A stretch of 64,000 nucleotides of DNA from Ctenosaura bakeri (taxonomy: Eukaryota > Chordata > Lepidosauria > Squamata > Iguanidae). Made by a program: the position numbers and the translations under genes. This document shows positions 21,968-32,925 of this stretch, in pieces. The first letter of the stretch is position 1. Each line of letters starts with the position of its first letter. The notes beneath the pieces are model-generated. The model searched no databases. It saw only the letters and a program-made list of their open reading frames with translations, and had not been told where the DNA came from. The stretch is from NCBI GenBank assembly GCA_948474755.1, contig CAOLHI010000483.1:124001-188000 (forward strand), given 5' to 3'.

Positions 21968-22205
21968 CTAGTCTAAATACCCTAAAAGCACCAGATCCTA
22001 TCAGATTTTGGAAGCTAAGCAGCATCACCTCTGGTTATTACTTGGATGGGAGACCACCAATATACATCAAGTGCCATAGGTTATATTTCAGAGGAAAGAA
22101 CTGGCAAAACCACTTTTGAGTATGCCTTGCCTAAGAAAACCCTATGGAATTCATGGGGTTGTTGTAAGTTGATAGGTGACTTGAAAGCACCTATACACAC
22201 ACACA
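21968..22205 (+). mobile_element. 5S rRNA-derived SINE, near full length
   Basis: The first ~100 bases follow 5S rRNA: 'ccagatcctatcagattttgg', 'aagctaagcagc', 'ggttattacttggatgggagacc'. The rest is 'gtgccataggttatatttcag', 'ggaaagaactggcaaaacc', 'ccttgcctaagaaaaccc' and a tail 'gataggtgacttgaaagcac' followed by (CA)n. Squamate SINEs of this 5S-plus-RTE-tail form are known. It is not a functional 5S gene. Confidence 0.9.
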
Positions 22206-22244
22206 TCCAGAAATCAAAGAATGTATCCAAGGTGTGAAATCTCA

Positions 22245-22662
22245 GGCCCTTTTTGCACACCACCTCCAACCTGCAATGGTCATGAGATCACCCCAGGATT
22301 GTGACGACGGTTCTGCATGATGTCATCGCGATCCTGTGGCCATCCCGTTGCAATTGTGGATTAAATTATGTTTGGGTTTCTCCCAACAATGACACTTGAT
22401 TGCGGAGTCCTCCCGCCTCCTTCCCGCACTTACCCATTATGCAGAACAGCAGGAATTGCAATGGTTGCGCTTCCTCCCCCAGTGCAGCCTGGGAAACTGC
22501 GGGGCTGCACTGCAGAAGGGAGGGGCGGGGCCATTGTGCTTCCTCCCATCGAGCAGGCAGCTGGTGCAGAGGGGAGCGCAGTAGAAGCGATCCCTCCTGG
22601 AAAAAGCTTTCCCTGGATCCCCGCGCAATGGCTTTGGGAAAAGGTAAGTTGCAGAAAGGGCT
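22245..22662. mobile_element. ~418-bp MITE with GGCC-TTTTTGCAC ends
   Basis: Ends are GGCCCTTTTTGCACACC and GTTGCAGAAAGGGCT. Flanks are TCA and GCA, one mismatch. The interior has 'cacttaccc', 'cagtgcagcctgggaaactg' and 'ggctgcactgcagaagg', shared with 9986 and 24149. Several overlapping GC-rich frames here are not genes. Confidence 0.85.
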
Positions 22663-23323
22663 GCAGTCCCCCAATCAGTCCAGTACCTTAGAAACTCCTT
22701 TACGGTTCAGACTAAAACTTGGACCGCCACCCCACCGACATGGGAGCACCCAGCTAATGATACTTTCCCTTCAGAAGGACACCTAGATCCCATGCAAAGT
22801 TAAGTTCTCGTGACTGGTCTTATCATGTGCAGGGAAGTGAGATTGGCCATAAAGAACATCTGCAGCCCTTTGGAACTGGACCCTTCCTCCTTCCTCCAGG
22901 AATTCTTCCACTGCCACCAGATGGATGTTTTTACTTGTTGGGCTGTTTCCACTAACACAGTCCTCAAACTTTTTATTCCACAAATGAATCCACTTTTTGG
23001 TGGAGTTGTAAGGCTTTAGGCATGGGATGGACAACCAATGACTTCAAGCCACAGCAATAATAACCTTTTAAAAGGGTTTACTGATTTAATATAAAAAGGA
23101 CAATGGCCAAAATAACCCCCCCTTTTTTTGTTAGTGCTTGCAATTGGATCATAAAATGTTTTTAAGTTTGTTTCAGTTTACAGTAAGTCCCAATTGAGCA
23201 ACAAGAAAACAATAGACTTCCCTAAGCCTATCTAATCACTGTCCTAAGATATACTGTATAATTCTTACACTTTTCCTGCTGTCTTCCTTTCAGATTCCAG
23301 TCAAGCAGTTCTCTGCAGATGCC
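22663..23323. other. Intergenic, no gene seen
   Basis: About 22683-22765 may be a weak copy of the 'CTTTAAAGGAGCTATCC' repeat described at 32765. Nothing else recognised. Confidence 0.35.
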
Positions 23324-23515
23324 TTGTTGTTGCTGTGTGCCCTCAAGTCATTTCTGACTTTTGGTAACCCTAAAGTGACCTTATCATGGGGATTTTCTGG
23401 GGGCTGAGATGCACCCAAGGTCACGCAGTGGGTTTCCATGGCTGAGTGAGGAATCGAACTCTGGTCTACAGGGTCATAGTCCAGTGCTCAAACCACTACA
23501 CCATGCTGGTTCTCT
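23324..23515 (-). mobile_element. tRNA-derived SINE with Bov-B-type tail
   Basis: A (TTG)n tail starts at 23324, then 'gtgccctcaagtcatttctgac', 'ctgagatgcacccaaggtcac', a B-box complement 'gaatcgaactctggtct', and a head ending 'accatgctggttctct'. Full length, antisense. Confidence 0.9.
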
Positions 23516-23938
23516 TCCAGAGGCTTACTAGGTTTTCTCACCTTGCACAGATCAAGCCCTATACTCTGGCTGTTTCTCTGCTTCTGACTTCTTTCTTGCA
23601 TTCCTTCTTGTCAGCCTACTTGTCTCTGTACTGTCTTTCTCTCTTCTTTGCTTCAACTTCAACTTCCAACTTCTTCCTCCACAGCTTCAGCACAGATTGC
23701 ACTTTGAGTTCTCTTTCAGCTTTCATCTTCACCCAGCTCCCCGGACTCTTAGGCCTGGCTCACTTTTACCTCCAATGTTGCTTTCACTTTCTGTTCTCTG
23801 AAAACCCCTTATATTTTACAAGAAATTAAACTTGACCATTGGACATAAACACAATGTAGATCAATACAAAATAACGTAAAGCACTGTGAAAACCATACAT
23901 CTCAGTATAAATTAACATAAAGCATTGCTCCTTCACAT
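23516..23938. other. Intergenic, CT-rich
   Basis: A pyrimidine-biased stretch gives a long plus-strand frame with no recognisable domain. No gene called. Confidence 0.4.
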
Positions 23939-24137
23939 TGTTGTTGTTGTATCCTTTCAAGTCATTTCCGACTTATGACAACCTTAAGGTGAACCTATCA
24001 TGGGTTTTGAGGGGGGACTGAGAGTGTGTAATGAGCCCAAGGTCACCCTATGATTTTCCATGGCTGAGTGGGGAGTTGAACCCTGGTCTCCAGGATTGTA
24101 GTCCAATGCTCAAAGTGCTATACAATACTGGCTTTGT
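23939..24137 (-). mobile_element. tRNA-derived SINE with 10-bp target duplication
   Basis: (TTG)n tail, 'aagtcatttccgacttatgac', 'gagtgtgtaatgagcccaagg', 'gttgaaccctggtctccagg' and head 'acaatactggct'. TCCTTCACAT occurs at 23929-23938 and 24138-24147. The neighbouring MITE at 24149 uses the last bases of that duplication as its own target. Confidence 0.9.
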
Positions 24138-24148
24138 TCCTTCACATA

Positions 24149-24569
24149 GACCCTTTTTGCATGGCATTTTCCATGTGAAAGAGGGCCTGGAGCATTGTGC
24201 GATTGTGAGGAGCATTCTGCATGATGCACTCACAATTGCGTGATGCTCCAGGAACTGGCAGGCACCAATCGCGCACTTTTTCATTTTCGGCTAGAAGCCA
24301 AAAATGGTGCGCAATTGTGCATTGCTCTCAGGCCCTGCGTGCACTTACCTGGCATGCAGAGCCTCCGGAGCCACGCCACTTGCGCTTCATGCTTCAGCAC
24401 AGCCTGGGAAACTCCCAGGCTGTGCTGCGGAAGGAAGAGGTGGGGCTCTTGCACGAGCAGGCAGCTTGTGCGGAGCTGAAGGACCCCGGACGCGAGAGCC
24501 TCTTGCTGGAGGCTGCTTGCACGATCCCTGCACCCCAGCGCCGGAAGAGGGTAAGGTGCAGAAAGGGTC
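24149..24569. mobile_element. ~421-bp MITE with GACC-TTTTTGC ends
   Basis: Ends are GACCCTTTTTGCATGGC and GGTGCAGAAAGGGTC, flanked by ATA and CTA. The interior shares 'gcacttacctggc', 'agcctgggaaactcccagg' and 'ctgtgctgcggaagg' with the other long copies. Overlapping frames up to 124 codons on both strands are by-products of its GC content. Confidence 0.85.
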
Positions 24570-26026
24570 CTAGACATCCTGATTTTAGGTTTTAGCAGAG
24601 TTGGCCCTACCATTGTTCAGATGAGGGAGAGAGGCTACTCGTTGGGCATTCCCAGAGCAAGATGGGTAGGTGGGGTTGGGAGGCAAGACAGCTAGGAGAA
24701 TTTGCTCTGGGCCACCACAGAACAAGGGGATCTTCCTCAGCTCTTATGTAAACCATTGGCCCATGTTCTGACCCGGCTATATGGCTCAAAAGAGCCTCCA
24801 GGACTCCTTCCTGAGGGCATTCCCAGGGCCTCCAATGCCATAACTGCCCCAGGCCCCATAAATAGCACAGGTATAGCTGCCTCATCTGCTTAAATGTATG
24901 AAGGAGTGGGAAAGTGCTGGAGGACAAAGCTATATGTTCCAGGCAGTCAGCCTGTGCATCTCTTAAGTCTAATCTGCTTCCCTCAGCTTCAGCAGAGGCA
25001 CTGTCACATCTCCAGTGTTGAAGAAATGTTCAGCTGCGAGGCCAGTTGACTTCGATACCTGGGATAGCAAGAGGCACTGTAAGGGTTCCCAGATCCAAGG
25101 ATTCAGCCCTGAGTTTCAAGGCCTGGCCCCATTTCTCCAAGACCTTAGGGCTAGGGAGGAATCTCAGTGTGAGAGCACTGTCCTGTAAAGAACAGAAAAT
25201 AATGGTGTGCTACTGGCCCTGTTGTTGCAGGCTGCTTTGAAGTAGCTACTGTTGACTCTTCAGAGATCTCATTTCCTCCCTTCCTTCCTTTGTTCTTTGA
25301 CTAGACTTGTGTTTTTCATTTGAATGGCATGTTCTGAGCAACTCTACTTGATGCTTAATGCATCATGTTTAATGACATCTCCCCCATGACATCACCAGGT
25401 GTTGTCCCAAGGTTTCAGGTTTTGGCCCTGAAATCTCAGAGCCTGGGATTCTCCTGATCTGCTAGCTGGTAGTCACCACCTTGTTCTTCACCACAAGAGA
25501 CAAAGGCCACATCCCTATTAGCACCTTACACCAGCATTAACTATACCAACTTGGGTTGTGGCAACAGGAAGAAGAAAGCTGTGGGTGTTGTGGTCATGAA
25601 GGAAGGGAGGCACTGGAGAAATAAGCTGCTCAGCAGATTTGTCTGCCTTTACTCCTCACCATTTCATGAGACTTGATAAGGTGCAGTTGCTGTCATGAAC
25701 ATAGTTTGAGCAGACCCAGTGTTTGTTTCTAAACAAAAAAAAGGGAAATGGTTTCAGTCAGGAGCAACCAGTGAGGCAGTTTTCTAGTGGGAGTTACTTG
25801 CAGCTCCTGCAGAATAACCAGTGAGGTTGGGCAAAGTATATCCTTACCAGAAACCTTCTGGATACTGCAGTGGGGACAGCATGGGGTTGCTGATTGGCTA
25901 GCCTCTCTTATTGACATCAGCTGCTGACACCCATTCCAGAGGCTGCTAACTAGTCAGCAACTGTGTCAGCTTGCACAGGGCTCCGTCCCTGAGCCATACA
26001 CTGTTCCCACTGTCCCTTTTTTGGCA
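24570..26026. other. Intergenic, no gene seen
   Basis: No repeat with readable ends and no supported coding exon. The composition is ordinary. Confidence 0.35.
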
Positions 26027-26034
26027 GTTATATG

Positions 26035-26220
26035 CAATAGTGGAGCTTGCAGTGCATGGAGGGGAGGGCGGTAGGGGGTGGGACTACAGCGCGGGGCCTG
26101 GCCCTTGGTGCATGGGGGCGTGGCCACGGAGTGCAGGGGCATGGCTACGAGCCAGGACACCCCAAAAACATTGCCACCCAGGGCGCAGCGCCCCCATTGC
26201 CTTCCATCCCTACGCAACTG
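26035..26220 (-). mobile_element. GC-rich hAT-like element, 186 bp, 8-bp target duplication
   Basis: It starts CAATAGTGGAGCTTGC and ends CCTACGCAACTG, with GTTATATG exactly repeated at 26027-26034 and 26221-26228. The interior ('gcatgggggcgtggccac', 'caaaaacattgcc') is the reverse complement of the element at 26927. The 8-bp duplication and CA(G)...CTG ends fit the hAT superfamily. Confidence 0.85.
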
Positions 26221-26228
26221 GTTATATG

Positions 26229-26804
26229 TAGGAACATGCCTTTCCTCCACCCCTTCAGTTCTAGTCATTTTTTAAAATCAGATTTTATTACAATCAAAAA
26301 TGTACAAGGTACAAACAAACACAGAATGTTGTTCAATATAAATCAAATCAGAATGTGATCATTAAAACTATTTCTTTCTCATAGATCTCATGGTTTTAGG
26401 CAAAATTGTAGGATTTCCAATGATATCTCCATCCAGTATTCAAATATAGAACATCTTTACAGAAATCTTGGGGGTGTTCTGGTCTTCCTCTCAGTTGTGT
26501 GCCTGTAGTTATAAAATTAATGAATGGGAGCCACTCTTCAATGAAAGAGTTTTGGTTTGCATCTCCTGTTGTCCAAATTATATTGTCTGATAGTTTCTCA
26601 AGTAACCAAGCACCCATATGCACTTCCACTATTTCTCTAATGTTACATTTCCTGTTTTCCAGGCAGAAGCTATTTCAAGTTGAGCTGCCACTAGAAAAAA
26701 AGTTATTAAATATTTGCGTTTCATTTTTTCCTTTTCCTTTAAATGTAAAGATAGTAATAATAGGGCAAGGCAAAATTAATCCCAGTTAGATTAATCCCCT
26801 GTCA
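26229..26804. other. Intergenic, AT-rich
   Basis: Nothing recognised. Confidence 0.35.
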
Positions 26805-27310
26805 TTCAACTTTTTCGGCAGCTTTTAAAATGTCCCAGGTTTTCTCCAATTCCCACTTTCCCTCTTTCTCCTCAGCTTACTCAGTTCCTGCAAATGTTCA
26901 AAGGGTAAAAGTTAAGTTGTTTGATCCAGTCGCATAGGAACATGGGGGTAGAGGGGTGATTCGCCCTGGGCAGCAATGTTTTTGGGGCGTCTGGGCCTGT
27001 AGCCACGCCTCTGCGCACCCTGGCCATGCCCCCATGCACTGCAGCCACGTCCCCGAACACAGAGGCCCTGTCCCTTGTGCCGTAGCCACGCCCCCCTCCA
27101 CACACTCCAAGCTCTGCTACTGGTTTGATCTGAACTCAGCAATGAGGGGAACAGAAGAAAAGAGGAGATGGAATTATGTCTTTCCCTATAGATTCTTGTT
27201 AAAGCAAACTGATGCAGCCTCTTCTAGCTTGTGTGCTCTTCCTTATTAATAACTTTTACCATCTTGACCACACACTGAGCTTGTTTGGCCATGTGTCCCA
27301 GTTTTCATCT
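26805..27310 (+). repeat. 'CCCAGTTTT' family copy, interrupted by a hAT-like element
   Basis: Shares 'cagcttttaaaatgtcccag', 'tttctcctcagctt', 'aagcaaactgatgcagcc' and 'ggccatgtgtcccagtttt' with 18740-19080. The hAT-like element at 26927-27122 was inserted into 'gtttgatc'. Confidence 0.7.
26927..27122 (+). mobile_element. GC-rich hAT-like element, 196 bp, 8-bp target duplication
   Basis: It starts CAGTCGCATAGGAAC and ends CAAGCTCTGCTACTG, with GTTTGATC exactly repeated at 26919-26926 and 27123-27130. It is GC-rich and CpG-bearing, with 'gtagccacgcc' repeated three times. Overlapping Trp/Arg/Cys-rich frames here are not genes. Confidence 0.85.
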
Positions 27311-27623
27311 GTAAAACGATGGAGAGCATGGGTCAAATGAGATCTGGTTCCTTCAGAATAGTTAGGCCTGATCCTAAATAAATCCAATTGATTCAATGGC
27401 TCTATTCCAGTTGGGAATAATAGCAGGATTAAGGCCCATGGTTGGCTGGAGTCTTGGGGCTTCAGAGGACAGTCCTCTGTTTGAAGCATCCACTGTTTGA
27501 AGGGCTGTCAAGTCCAAGTCCAGTTTAGAGATGAGGTATTGTAAAAGGGACCTGAAGTTGGTTATCTCCAGATAAATTAGTAGTGGAACAACAGACTGAA
27601 AAGGTAAGTACTCAGGCAACGGG

Positions 27624-27804
27624 GGCCATTTCCGCACTTCACCGTTATAGTGCTATTATTCCACTTTCAACATCCTATGGAATTTGGGGGTTTGCAATTT
27701 AGGAAGGAGCCTCAAAGGCCCCTCCCTAAACTGCAAACCCTAGAATTCCATAGGATGTTGAAAGTGGAATAATAGCACTATAATGGTGAAGTGCGGAAAT
27801 GGCA
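27624..27804. mobile_element. Near-perfect foldback MITE, 181 bp
   Basis: Arms of about 80 bp (GGCCATTTCCGCACTTCACC... and ...GGTGAAGTGCGGAAATGGC) meet at 'ggagcctcaaaggcccctcc'. It belongs to the same symmetrical subtype as 15882-16069. No clear target duplication. Confidence 0.85.
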
Positions 27805-28800
27805 TGGATCAGAATTTTTCTCACTATTGTGAGAAGTGCATTATGCTTCTATTTAAATTACAACCATTACTTCCAAGTTTGCATTTGTACCAGGATATGC
27901 ACATACAAATTAGTTACATGTGCATTTGTTTTTATTTTATTTTATCCACATTTTATTCCTCTCTTTTGAAAATGCACAAGCAGCGACCTAGCTATTGTCA
28001 ACAGACAAGTTGTCTCATGGGGCCGGAAGTTATGTCTGAAAACTCAGTGGCACCTATTTTAGTTGAGGTTGTTAGCTTTTTGTTCTTGTTGTTGGAAGTC
28101 AGCAAGATACTTAAATATTTAGAGTTTGAGTTAATTTGAAAATGGCTGGAAAAGCACTCAGCCATCAGATGAAGGATATTAAGGCTCTCTGTTCCATCAT
28201 CAGAAATGTCATAGGATTGTAATAGGGATGTAATATGATAAACTTTATTACAAACATTTAATTGCTTGGAAGAAAATTTCAGGAGGGATCGTATGCCGTG
28301 ATGGAAGATACTTTCCAAAGCTCCTGATGCAAGACTCCAGAAGGGAAAAGAAGAAAATATAAACCAACTGGTGTGTTCCTTTTATAATAGCCAGGGAGTT
28401 CCTTTCTTGATCAATCAACCTTGAAATGTCTTTCCTACCAAGGTAGGCCTGGCAATAATCATTCACACCTTTCAAACTGCTACTAGATTTGCCTTGCATC
28501 TAGAGGGCTGTCTTTGAAGACCACCCAGCAGATGTACAGAGTGGCTTGTTCCTCAATGTGGGAGCACATCATTTGAGATTGTGATGCTGGGTTGTCTCTC
28601 ATCCTGGGATAGGGAACATATGACCCTGTACAAGTTGTTGGACTGCAATTTCTAGCAGCCTGAGCAAGCCTCATCAACAGAGAGGGAGCAAATGGGAGTT
28701 GAAGTCCTGCAACACCTGAAAGGTCACACACATTCTCTGGCCCCCTGTTATAATCAGTCCTTCACCCTCCAAGAGGAGGACTAGGTTGGAATGGGACCCC
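27805..28800. other. Intergenic, no gene seen
   Basis: Positions about 28630-28720 carry a decayed 'ttggactgcaatttctagcagcc...gggagttgaagtcc' palindrome. Otherwise nothing recognised. Confidence 0.4.
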
Positions 28801-28895
28801 AGTAAAATGCTCGTTAGGTCCAGTTTGGAGTGGGAAAACACGCTCCTTGCCCAAAAGCTGGTAATAGCTAACCTGTCATACCCTGCTTCCAGAAT

Positions 28896-29506
28896 ATGGA
28901 AATGCACTCTGACTCTGGTCGGAGTGCATTCAGTCTCTGGACTGAAGCAGTGGACATGCCAGGACCTGCTGAACAGGAGGAGGTTACAGAGCCACAAATC
29001 CCAGAGACAGATCAGGGTGCAGTACCAGCTCCAGCAGAGAGTCCTGCCCCTTCAGATACAGAAGACAACTTAGGGTGACAGATTTTGAGTTGTTCTGTTT
29101 CTTTGTTTGCTACATGCTCCTGTTGTCTCCTGGCTGTTAGTTGTGCAGCCTAAACCTACCATTGCTGAGTGTAGACAGCAAAATGAGAGCTTGCTTATGT
29201 CTCAAAGGATTTATATGAGACAGCAATTAGTTAAGCAGCAGTTGCATTAAGCTGCTGACCTATATAGGCACAGCCCTTCCCTCCAGGAGTTGTTGGAGCT
29301 TATCTGACCCCCCTGACTGCCAGTTGTATTTCTTGGATCATGTTGGTGGACTCTGGACTTATTTGCTCTGACTTGGATTCTGTTGGACTCTGTTTATGCC
29401 TTTGACCTTTTGCTTACTGAGTAAAAGAAAGTGACAGATTCTGAGTTGTTCTGTTTCTTTGTTTGCTACTTGTCTGTGTTCTCTCTTGGCTATCAGTTGT
29501 GCAGCC
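28896..29506 (+). mobile_element. LTR-retroelement relic: short frame end plus repeated LTR-like unit
   Basis: A 60-codon frame (28896-29078) is rich in Pro, Glu, Ala and Asp and ends in a TGA that overlaps the start of a TGACAGATT unit at 29076. The same ~75-bp unit recurs at 29432-29506, 356 bp downstream. Between them lies a TATA-like 'cctatataggc'. This resembles a polyprotein end followed by LTR sequence, then a second partial LTR. No recognisable enzyme domain, so the class is unproven. Confidence 0.35.
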
Positions 29507-29794
29507 TCAAGCTCTGGCTTACTGCCCCGACTGAGATAGGACATAACCTCTGAATAAGTATAAGTTGCCAATTTAACTGTTTTTCTAAAGGCTTTTATTC
29601 AAACATTCTGTAATTTTAAAATTATATTTCTGGACAAAATATAAAAGAAAACATATTCTTGGAGAAATAAAATCAACTCTTTCAATGGAGAGAAGAAGTT
29701 GCTGCAGACTTTTGTGCTAGCAAGTAGTATAGGAATGTGGCAAATGTATGCATAAATCAATAAATAGGTAAGAGTTACTGTCTCAGGGCTAATG

Positions 29795-30930
29795 CCTTTT
29801 GACTCAAGGTGTTATAAAGGGAGTAAAGCAAGGTTGCATTTTATCGTCTAATCTATTTAAAATGTACACTGAACATATCATGTATAAAGCAGGATTAGAC
29901 TTTGGGAAGGGAGTATGAAAATTGGAGGAAGGGTCATCAACAATTTAAGACATGCAGATGACACCAGACTACTAGCTGAAAATAACAAAGACTTTAAACG
30001 ATTACTGAAGAAAGTCAAGGAAGAAAGTACAAAGACAGGTTTACAGATGAACATTAAGCAAACAAAAGTAATGTCCACAGATGATTTGCGTAACTTTAAA
30101 GCAGATGATGAAGACATTGGAATAGTTCAAGATTTTCCATATCTTGGCTCAAGTCATTAATCAGAATGAAGTCTGCAGTCAAGAAACTAGAAGACTAGGA
30201 CTTGAAAGGGTAGCTATGAAGGAACTAGATAAGATTCTGAAGTGAAAAGTTATATAACTAAATGCCAAAGTTAAAATTGTCCATGCCAGCATACTTCCAA
30301 TTTCTATGTATGGTTGTAAAAGCTGGACAGTGAAGAAAGCTGATAGGAAGAAAATCAATTCATTTGAAATGTGCTGCTGGAGAAGAGTTCTATGGATACC
30401 CTGGACTGCTGAAAAGACTGCTGCATGGGTCCTAGAGAAAGCTTGAACTCTCCCTAGAAGCCAAGATGACTAAATTAAAATTGTACTTAGGATGTAACAG
30501 GAGAAGATGTGCTTGACTAAAAAAGACAACAATGCTTGGTAAAGTAGAAGGCAGTAGAAAAAGAGGAAGACTGCATTACAGACAGATAGACTCAATCAAG
30601 GAAGCCAGAGCCTTGAGTCTGTAAGACCTGAGCAAAGTTGTTGATGATAGGGTGAATTGGAGGTCTCTTGTCATTGTTGTTGTTAAGTGTCTTCAAATCA
30701 TTTCCAGCTTATGGTGACCCTAAAAATGAAGGGTATAACTGGGTTTTCTGAGGGCTGTGACTGTGTGACATGCCTAAGGTCACCCAGTGGGTTTCCATAG
30801 CCGAGCCAGCAATTGAACCCTGGTCTCCAGCATCATAATCCAACACTCAAATCACTACACCACACTGATTCTCTCCTTCTCCTTCTTCACAGGGTTGCCA
30901 TAAGTCAAAGTCAGCTTGACAACAGTTAAT
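29795..30930 (+). pseudogene. Bov-B (RTE) LINE fragment, decayed reverse transcriptase and 3' end
   Basis: The translated pieces follow the C-terminal half of Bov-B reverse transcriptase. A 'GVKQGCILS' segment lies near 29820. After a frameshift comes 'INNLRHADDT', the catalytic box with Tyr changed to His, then 'KVKEEST...GLQMNIKQTK' and 'YGCKSWTVKKADRKKI'. Stops and shifts break it. The 3' end resumes after an inserted SINE (30674-30876) with 'agggttgccataagtc' and an AAC-type tail. The 5' part is missing. Confidence 0.85.
30674..30876 (-). mobile_element. tRNA-derived SINE inside the Bov-B fragment
   Basis: A (TTG)n tail at 30674, 'aaatcatttccagcttatgg', 'cacccagtgggtttccat', 'aattgaaccctggtctcc' and head 'acaccacactgattctctc'. 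It lies antisense in the last ~60 bases of the LINE, which carries the tail that this SINE type imitates. Confidence 0.85.
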
Positions 30931-30939
30931 AACAAGAAG

Positions 30940-31984
30940 TCCTGTTTCCTTCCAGAGACAGGGAGCTAGAAAACAAAGGCTCTACAGATGTTGGACTACA
31001 ACTCTGATCACTCTTTTTGACATAGGGTGGGGTGATGGGGCATTGGAGCTCCGGGACAACCTGCAGCATCTGGAATGCCAGCCGCACTCTGAGATATTGA
31101 AGAGCTGAAAGGGATTATGAACATAATTTACAAAGATTAGGATGCAACAGGATAAAAGATGCAGCTGTGATAGCTGGACAGAGCTCCTTCAGTGTCCAAC
31201 CAAGCACGCTCCCTTGTCAGAAGCAAAGGAAGTGGCTGCTTTATGAGACAGGCCTGAAGAGCCGTCCCTGCATTTCAGTCCCCGGGTGCACTTGGAACGT
31301 GTTTGGTCCCTTCACCCTAGAAGGCTATGCCACACAGATGTTGCTCTGACCTGGTAACATCTACAGTCCTTCCTTTCTTCCTTCAGATTTCTGCATTATC
31401 TCTCCCAGGTCAGAAAAGCCATTGTAAGCCTTTAGGTGAGGGACTGGGGAAATGGAAATAAAACTGATTTAAGGTTGAGGAACCTGAAAAGGCCATGGTC
31501 CTGAAATGCGGGATGACAAACGAGGCAGCGGCACTGTGACTGTCTCAATGAATCTTGCTGTCCAGACGTCAGTGGGTCCTGGAAATGCCCCACCAGCAGG
31601 AGGGTGAGCACACCAATCAACACAGCTGTCCAAAGAAGGGATGATGGCCTGTGATTTAACGGTGCTCTGGAATTAACGACTCCAGGGATGGGATTCCCAT
31701 TCACAAACAGGAATCTGAGCCATTTCCTGGCAGCCCAAGGAGAACTCAAGAGTCTGGTCTTAGTGATATTTTGTGACACCCTTTCAGCAACAGATGGGAA
31801 ATCAGTTCAGAGTTCAGCAAAATGGTCTGTACACAGATAGCTATCGAAAAGTTAAGAGGATGGAGGCAGACTCAACACAATGGCCCTAACATAATTTTGT
31901 GGACACATTTGGTTCATACTTTAGGTTGATTACAACAGGAAGAATCAGAGTGAAATTTCCTCTAGTGGGTTTAGTTGACCTGAG
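30940..31984. other. Intergenic; one decayed palindrome
   Basis: About 30985-31085 holds 'gatgttggactacaactctgatc...' and a diverged return arm, an old palindromic repeat. The rest is unassigned. No gene. Confidence 0.4.
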
Positions 31985-32301
31985 CTATTGAGTGGGGAAC
32001 AAAACAAGGACAGTAAAAATTCTGCCCTCCCATGAAAATTTCCTTCACTCCCCATATTTCTAACACTGTAATAACTTTTTAAGTTTAGAAATACCATTGA
32101 GGCGTCCAAAGAAAAGGAGCAGGTAATGTTGCCAGAGGAATGTGAACACACCTCAGAATTCTAAAGATCCGTGATTTTTAATGTCTCACTCACTCTCTGC
32201 AATGCCAGAAATTTTGAGGCTGAAGGACAATTGCACTGTGGGGACAGAATTATTTGGAGGCAATGCCCTCATTTTGCTCCCTCCTTCTACAGATGTAGCC
32301 T
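31985..32301 (-). repeat. 'GTATAGCTACAGGGG' interspersed repeat, antisense copy
   Basis: It ends 'gaggcaatgccctcattttgctccc...agatgtagcc', the complement of the start of the 8497 family. The shared stretch 'ggcgtccaaagaaaagg', in the same written orientation as at 8640, shows the alignment is partly rearranged, so the strand is tentative. Confidence 0.45.
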
Positions 32302-32764
32302 AGCCAGATTGTGTGTCCTTTTTCCTTTTACTTGGAAGGGGTGGTGGGACTGTCCTTTATTTCAGAGAATTAGCAACAGCCATCCCCTTAAATAGAAGTG
32401 GCCTATAGGAATTTCCCCATCCAACAATAAACCTATTCTGCTCTTATCTCTGATCAGTGGTCACAGCTAAGATATTATTAACATTATAAATGCCTTGCAC
32501 AGAATTGAGGTATGTTTTGCAAATGGATAACCTATTGCGTGAAATTGAACTTAGTGTTGCAACTTGTCTCCCCGCTGCCCTCCTGTTAAATAAGAACTTA
32601 TCCAAATTCATGAAGGTTTTCATAAATTTAATGGACAGAACTTGAGATCTGAAAACTCTGAAAGTTATAGGAAGCAATGCTGACAGACTCAGTCACCGAG
32701 GCAGAAAGATGGCTTTAAGACAGTGGGAGCCATTGATTTCCATATCGCTGAAGCAGTTAATATG
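32302..32764. other. Intergenic, no gene seen
   Basis: No recognisable repeat or coding signal. Confidence 0.35.
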
Positions 32765-32925
32765 CTCCAGGTTTTCATTTGAACTTTAAATGATCTATCC
32801 AAAGGGCTGAACCTAATTTGAAAATAGAGTTCAGAACCTTGGATAGCTCCTTTTAAGTTTGGACCAAAACCTAGAGCAGATTCATTGCCCACCGACACAG
32901 AAGCCACCAGATGCCGCTGGTTTGA
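32765..32925. repeat. Palindromic 'CTTTAAA...CTATCCAA' repeat
   Basis: A left arm GAACTTTAAATGATCTATCC pairs with a right arm GGATAGCTCCTTTTAAG. The outer part has 'ccaaaacctagagcagattc' and 'gacacagaagccaccagatg'. Related copies lie at 56563, 56830, 57790 and 60490. It is probably an old MITE; its terminal ends are not clear. Confidence 0.6.

Noticed and set aside
21968..22090. A 5S rRNA gene
   Set aside because: The 5S-like part is diverged and fused to a SINE body and tail, and similar copies occur at 40721 and 51584.
22366..22786. Overlapping frames of 100-128 codons on both strands
   Set aside because: They fall in a GC-rich MITE found in five places; stop codons are rare there because of composition.
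23446..23829. A 127-codon plus-strand frame with hydrophobic segments
   Set aside because: It begins inside an antisense SINE and runs through CT-rich DNA; the hydrophobic residues follow from T-rich codons.
24221..24613. Frames of 89-124 codons on both strands
   Set aside because: Same reason: they lie in the 24149 MITE and differ in frame from the matching region of sister copies.
26035..27122. CpG island with promoter
   Set aside because: The CpG-rich parts coincide exactly with two mobile elements of under 200 bp, and no transcription unit adjoins them.
26881..27142. Cys/Trp/Arg-rich frames resembling a small secreted protein
   Set aside because: They lie in a 196-bp hAT-like element with exact 8-bp target duplications, and the other copy of the element does not keep the frame.
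29915..30160. An open frame with clear reverse-transcriptase similarity as a functional gene
   Set aside because: It is a Bov-B fragment with a frameshift before it, stops after it, a changed catalytic Tyr and a SINE inserted downstream.
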